A stretch of 37,781 bases of DNA from Arcobacter sp. (GTDB lineage: Bacteria > Campylobacterota > Campylobacteria > Campylobacterales > Arcobacteraceae), in NCBI GenBank assembly GCA_002869535.1, contig PKUK01000006.1, forward strand, positions 1-37,781. The letters are read 5' to 3'. Position numbers and translations under genes: made by a program. How positions within the stretch are numbered: the stretch's first letter is position 1; every line of letters begins with the position of its first letter. Below are positions 33,642 through 37,781 of this stretch, piece after piece. The notes beneath the pieces are model-generated. The model was given only the letters and a program-made list of their open reading frames with translations. It had not been told where the DNA came from and searched no databases.

Positions 33642-36335
33642 ATGGATAAAGACAAATATTTAATATTTATAGATAATAAGAATAAGACTGAAGAAATTGA
33701 AAAAGTTTCATCTCCTAATGAATCAAAAGTTAAAATAAAATTTTATAGTAATAGCACAAATTATACCTATGGTAAAGAAAAAGTAACTATTTTTAAAAAT
33801 CCAAAAGAAATTGATGCAACATCATGTTTGGTTTATTTAGATGGTTCATATTTATCTAATATTGTGAAGCTTCTTGATTTTAAAGATTATATAAGAATTT
33901 ACTATAAAAATGGTAAAGAAAATGTATATGAAAAAAGCCGTATAGTTATTGAAAAGAATGTGTTGGCGGATGGCAATTCAAAGCAAGTATTAGGCTATTT
34001 AAAGGAGTTGGCAGAAAATATTGATACTGAAAATGATTTTTTATTTAAACAATATAAAAAAATAGTACAACTTAGTGAAAAGAGTATTTTATCTAAATAC
34101 TTAAATCCATCCAAAATAGATTCATTTAAAAATAGTTCTTCAAATATATTTCCTTTTGGCTTTAATTTAAGTCAAGAAACTGCAGTATCAAAAGCTTTAA
34201 CTAATCAAGTAAGTATCATAGAAGGACCTCCTGGCACTGGAAAAACACAGACTATATTGAATATCTTAGCTAATATTATTATGGAAGAAAAAACAGTTGC
34301 CATTGTATCAAATAATAATGCAGCAACAATGAATGTTTTTGATAAACTTAAAAAGTATGATTTGTCTTTTATATCTGCTTTTTTAGGAAATAATGATAAC
34401 AAAGAAGATTTTTTCAATAATCAAAACCTTATATACCCTAACTTTGCAGATATTATTAACAATGATTCAGACATAAATAAATCTCGTGCAGATATTGAAA
34501 ATGATACAAACTTATTAAAAGAAATGTTATCAGCACAAAATCAAATTGCAATATTAAATCAAGTGCTTGAAGAATTACTACTTGAAAAAAAATATTTTTT
34601 AGAATTATATGAAAAAAGAAATATCAAAGCTAAAAAATATATGAGTTTTTTTAAAGATACTTCTAAAAAAACTTTATCTTTATGGGCAGATTTTGAGTAT
34701 ATCCAGACTACTAATAAAAGTATGTCTCTTTTTTTTAAAATAAAGAATCTATTTAAATATGGAATATTCTCATTTTCTTTTTATAAATATTCAATTGATA
34801 CAATAATTTTATCATTACAAAATACTTTTTATTTACTCAAAGAAAAAGAGTTGAAAAATGAAATATCAACTCTAAAAAAATCACTAACAGAGTTTGATTT
34901 TGAAAATGCTATGATACTTCATAGTAAAAAATCTATGATACTTTTTAAAACATTTTTATCTAATAAATATCAATTATTAAATAAACGAAAAGATTTTAAA
35001 AGTGATTCATTATGGAAGGACTTTAAGACTTTTATAGATGAGTATCCAGTGGTTTTAAGTACAACACATTCTTTGATAAATTGTACAGGAAAGAATTTTT
35101 TATACGATTATTTAATTATTGATGAATCTTCACAAGTTGATATTGTATCTGGATCATTGGCTTTGTCTTGTGCAAAAAATGTTATTGTAGTAGGTGACTT
35201 AAAGCAATTACCTCATATTGTAAATGAGAAATCAGCAGAAATTGTAGAAACTATTTTTAATAAATATAAAATAAACCCATTTTATCATTACCAAAACAAT
35301 CTATTGTTATCAATTTCCAATATCTTTAAAGATGCACCCAAAATTTTATTAAAAGAGCATTATCGTTGTCATCCAAAAATCATAGGATTTTGTAATAAAA
35401 AATTCTATAATAATGAGTTGGTGATATTAACAAAAACTATAAATGAAAATGAGGTGCCACTTGTTTTATATAAAACTGTTGATGGAAACCATTCAAGGGG
35501 AAAATATAATCAACGTCAAATTGATGTAATCAGAAATGAAATTTTACCAACAATTATTAGTGATAATATAGGGATAATATCTCCTTTTAGAATGCAAGTA
35601 AATAAATTAAATAAAGAAATTGAAACAAATTCCAGTATAGAGGTTGATACTGTCCATAAATATCAAGGTCGTGAAAAGAATATCATTATTATTACAACTG
35701 TAGTTGATGATCAAAATGAATTTGCAGACAATTTAAATTTATTAAATGTTGCTATTTCTAGAGCAGTTGATAAACTATATGTAGTAGTTTCGGATGATGA
35801 GAAAAATAAAAATATGAAAGATTTAGTTAACTATATAAGGTATAATAATTATGATATAAAAGAAAGTAAAATATATTCAATATTTGATTTACTGTATCAA
35901 AATTATGCCCCATATTTAAATACATATTTGAATAAACTCAAAAAAGTGTCCCAATACAAATCAGAAAATTTAATGAATATTGTAATTGAAAATGTTTTAA
36001 GCAATGATGAATTCCACTATTTAGGTGTTTTTCTAAATTATTCATTAAATAAAATAATAAAAGATACTAATTTACTAAATGATGAAGAGAAAACTTTTGT
36101 GGAGAATCCATGGTCTCATATTGATTTTATAATATATAGTAAGATTAATAAACAAATTGTATTGGCTATAGAGGTTGATGGTTGGGCATTTCATGAAAAT
36201 AATCCTAAGCAATTAAAAAGAGACAAGATTAAAGATGGTATTTTAAATAAATATGATATTCCATTGATTAGATTTGCTACTAATGGTAGTGGGGAAGAAG
36301 AAAAATTATTTAAAATGTTAAAAAATATACTGTAG
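33642..36335 (+). CDS. SF1 (UPF1/Dna2-like) helicase with C-terminal nuclease-like domain
   Basis: An 897-aa protein. Helicase motifs in order: EGPPGTGKT (I, about 194-202), YLIIDESSQ (II, D494-E495), VVGDLKQLPH (III), EHYRCHPKII (IV), DTVHKYQGREKNIIIITT (V), and NLLNVAISRA (VI). This is the full set for a UPF1-like helicase. The C-terminal ~100 residues hold HIDFIIYSK and LAIEVDGWAFH...RDKIKDGIL, a DUF2726/VSR-type restriction-endonuclease-like domain. Such helicase-nuclease fusions are common in phage defence loci. It is the last gene of the cluster and is followed by a strong bidirectional terminator. The sequence appears intact. Confidence 0.88.
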   Translation: MDKDKYLIFIDNKNKTEEIEKVSSPNESKVKIKFYSNSTNYTYGKEKVTIFKNPKEIDATSCLVYLDGSYLSNIVKLLDFKDYIRIYYKNGKENVYEKSRIVIEKNVLADGNSKQVLGYLKELAENIDTENDFLFKQYKKIVQLSEKSILSKYLNPSKIDSFKNSSSNIFPFGFNLSQETAVSKALTNQVSIIEGPPGTGKTQTILNILANIIMEEKTVAIVSNNNAATMNVFDKLKKYDLSFISAFLGNNDNKEDFFNNQNLIYPNFADIINNDSDINKSRADIENDTNLLKEMLSAQNQIAILNQVLEELLLEKKYFLELYEKRNIKAKKYMSFFKDTSKKTLSLWADFEYIQTTNKSMSLFFKIKNLFKYGIFSFSFYKYSIDTIILSLQNTFYLLKEKELKNEISTLKKSLTEFDFENAMILHSKKSMILFKTFLSNKYQLLNKRKDFKSDSLWKDFKTFIDEYPVVLSTTHSLINCTGKNFLYDYLIIDESSQVDIVSGSLALSCAKNVIVVGDLKQLPHIVNEKSAEIVETIFNKYKINPFYHYQNNLLLSISNIFKDAPKILLKEHYRCHPKIIGFCNKKFYNNELVILTKTINENEVPLVLYKTVDGNHSRGKYNQRQIDVIRNEILPTIISDNIGIISPFRMQVNKLNKEIETNSSIEVDTVHKYQGREKNIIIITTVVDDQNEFADNLNLLNVAISRAVDKLYVVVSDDEKNKNMKDLVNYIRYNNYDIKESKIYSIFDLLYQNYAPYLNTYLNKLKKVSQYKSENLMNIVIENVLSNDEFHYLGVFLNYSLNKIIKDTNLLNDEEKTFVENPWSHIDFIIYSKINKQIVLAIEVDGWAFHENNPKQLKRDKIKDGILNKYDIPLIRFATNGSGEEEKLFKMLKNIL

Positions 36336-36364
36336 TATGGTCTCTATATATATTAGCCAATTCT

Positions 36365-36396
36365 AAAATAGGGGAATGAAATAATTCCCCTATTTT
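36365..36396. terminator. Strong bidirectional terminator
   Basis: AAAATAGGGGAAT and ATTCCCCTATTTT form a perfect 13-bp stem with a 6-nt loop, T-rich on both strands. It separates the helicase gene from the minus-strand genes at the right end. Confidence 0.9.
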
Positions 36397-36400
36397 ATTC

Positions 36401-36571
36401 TCAATTAAAAATATCACATCTTGCAATGACTCTATTTGCTCTAGCTAGCAACTGTTTGCATTCTAGTTTAGAAAAGTAAAAATAATTTTCTTGGTTAAAT
36501 AAAGTAATAGTTAATCTTAAATAGTGTACATTTTCTTTTTTTAGAACTGAAAAACTTAGACTATTAGTCAT
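36401..36571 (-). CDS. Possible small protein (56 aa), unknown
   Basis: A frame starting at ATG 36571 (MTNSLSFSVLKKENVHYLRL) and ending QLLARANRVIARCDIFN. It lies directly beside the terminator and downstream of leuB. No good ribosome site is visible, and a longer start at 36658 is equally unsupported. The composition looks more protein-like than the noise frames nearby, but I recognise no family. Confidence 0.35.
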   Translation of the reverse strand: MTNSLSFSVLKKENVHYLRLTITLFNQENYFYFSKLECKQLLARANRVIARCDIFN

Positions 36572-36681
36572 TTCATACTTTGTGTTGACAGATAAAATAT
36601 TCAAACAAAAACAATTGAAATATTCTAAAAAATGGAATAATCCCAATAAACTAGACATAATTTAATTCAGTAAATTAATAT

Positions 36682-36705
36682 ATAATTATAATTATAATTA
36701 TAATT
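36682..36705. repeat. (ATAATT)x4 microsatellite at the leuB 3' end
   Basis: Four exact copies of a 6-bp unit overlap the last codons and stop of leuB. A change in copy number would leave the frame unaltered but could change the C-terminal residues or the 3' end. Confidence 0.8.
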
Positions 36706-37777
36706 TCTTTGAATTAATAATATTCTTTACAAATACATCACCCATTTCAGAAGTAGTAACCACTTCTTTAGCATCATAAGCAGCTAAATCTTTTGTTCTA
36801 AAACCATCTTTTAATGCTTTTTTAATAGCTGAATCAATTAAATCAGCAGCTTCTGTTTCTCCTAAAGAGTATCTAAGCATCATACCAGCACTCTCAATTG
36901 TTGCAATTGGATTTGCTATTCCTTGTCCTGCAATATCAGGAGCTGAGCCATGAATTGGTTCATAAATAGCTGTTTTATCTCCAGTAGAAGCACTTGGTAA
37001 TAATCCAATAGAACCTACTACCATAGAGGCTGTATCTGATAGGATATCTCCAAAAATATTTCCAGTTACTATTACATCAAATTGTCTAGGATTTCGTACT
37101 AATTGCATAGCTGCATTATAAACATACATATGAGTTAATTCAACTTCTGGATAATCAGCTGAAAGTTCAATCATAGTATCTCTCCACAATTGAGAAACTT
37201 CAAGAACATTTGCTTTATCAACAGAACAAACTCTTTTATCTCTTTTCATTGCTAATTCAAATGCTTTTTTACCTATTCTTTCAATCTCTGGTTTTGTATA
37301 AACCATAGTATTAAATGCTTTAAAACCATCATTTGCTCTTGGTTGTCCAAAATAAATACCGCCAATAAGCTCTCGAACTACCATAATATCAACACCTTCA
37401 ATAACTTCAGGTTTTAAAGTTGATGCATTTACAAGTTCATCATAAATAATCGCAGGTCTTAAGTTTGCATAAACACCCATTGCTTCTCTAAATTTTAAAA
37501 GTCCAGTTTCAGGTCTAAGCTCTCTTGGCAATGTGTCCCATTTTTCTCCACCAATTGATCCAAATAAACAAGCATCAGAGTTTAAAACACCTTGTACTGT
37601 TTCATCTGGAAGTGGAACACCTGTCATATCAATAGCAATACCACCCATTAAGTACTCTTTATACTCTAATTGAAATCCACAATTATAAGATACTGCATCC
37701 AATACTTTTATAGCTTCATCAACTATTTCTGGTCCAATTCCGTCACCTTTTATTACTGAAATATTATATGTCTTCAT
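36698..37777 (-). CDS. leuB: 3-isopropylmalate dehydrogenase
   Basis: A complete 359-aa enzyme of leucine biosynthesis that oxidises and decarboxylates 3-isopropylmalate with NAD+. Motifs: [10 protein letters not shown] near the start; [23 protein letters not shown] (substrate-binding Arg residues); [35 protein letters not shown] (metal-binding Asp); and the NAD-binding [14 protein letters not shown]. Length is normal. The start ATG lies 4 bases from the window edge, so the upstream operon (probably leuD or leuC) is outside. It marks the core-genome side of the accessory region. Confidence 0.96.
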   Translation of the reverse strand: MKTYNISVIKGDGIGPEIVDEAIKVLDAVSYNCGFQLEYKEYLMGGIAIDMTGVPLPDETVQGVLNSDACLFGSIGGEKWDTLPRELRPETGLLKFREAMGVYANLRPAIIYDELVNASTLKPEVIEGVDIMVVRELIGGIYFGQPRANDGFKAFNTMVYTKPEIERIGKKAFELAMKRDKRVCSVDKANVLEVSQLWRDTMIELSADYPEVELTHMYVYNAAMQLVRNPRQFDVIVTGNIFGDILSDTASMVVGSIGLLPSASTGDKTAIYEPIHGSAPDIAGQGIANPIATIESAGMMLRYSLGETEAADLIDSAIKKALKDGFRTKDLAAYDAKEVVTTSEMGDVFVKNIINSKKL

Positions 37778-37781
37778 TATT

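Overview
The window is about 37.8 kb of very AT-rich bacterial DNA. Gene content and codon style fit a Campylobacterota bacterium of the Arcobacter group (inference; there is no rRNA gene here to confirm it). It looks like a tRNA-Glu integration hotspot lying between a giant type I secreted adhesin (left) and the core gene leuB (right).

Layout. (1) 1-4851: the 3' part of a very long repeat adhesin, whose frame is already open at base 1. (2) 5040-5115: tRNA-Glu(UUC). Its last 46 bp recur exactly at 13170-13215 and bound an 8.1 kb island. The island's cargo is two overlapping genes: a giant sensor protein of about 1875 aa (GHKL-like ATPase, phosphoribosyltransferase-like core, C-terminal histidine kinase-like module) and a receiver domain fused to a nucleoside phosphorylase/nucleosidase. 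This is a two-component system whose output is probably nucleotide cleavage. It is related in logic to the Detocs anti-phage system but has a very different sensor. (3) 13216-19142: a second accessory stretch with an AlpA-like HTH protein, a Fic AMPylase with its own dyad, two small HTH repressors each beside matching palindromic operators, small membrane proteins, a TraT-like lipoprotein and a second lipoprotein. (4) 19397-24171: sbcD, intact, and sbcC, broken by two in-frame TAA codons. A decayed copy of the sbcD promoter and 5' end lies just after the tRNA gene at about 5230-5580. (5) 24305-25949: a small WYL-like gene split by an IS110-family element. The insertion can be resolved to the base, with an AG/CT core and a probable bridge RNA region. 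(6) 25965-36335: a run of defence-like genes made of an AAA_13 ATPase, a KTSC-like protein, two PD-(D/E)XK-type proteins, a Cas4-like/DEDD exonuclease fusion, a small HTH-like protein and a UPF1-like helicase fused to a nuclease. Two of these genes also carry one in-frame TAA each. (7) 36698-37777: leuB on the minus strand after a strong terminator.

How it fits together. The tRNA-Glu gene has probably taken several insertions. Evidence is the 46-bp repeat, tandem 12-bp doublets at a constant distance downstream of each tRNA 3' end, and the sbcD relic. No integrase gene remains. The first island looks like a compact abortive-infection module. The right-hand cluster looks like a nuclease/helicase defence locus undergoing decay. 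Four in-frame TAA codons in three otherwise open genes, with no frameshifts, are the oddest global feature.
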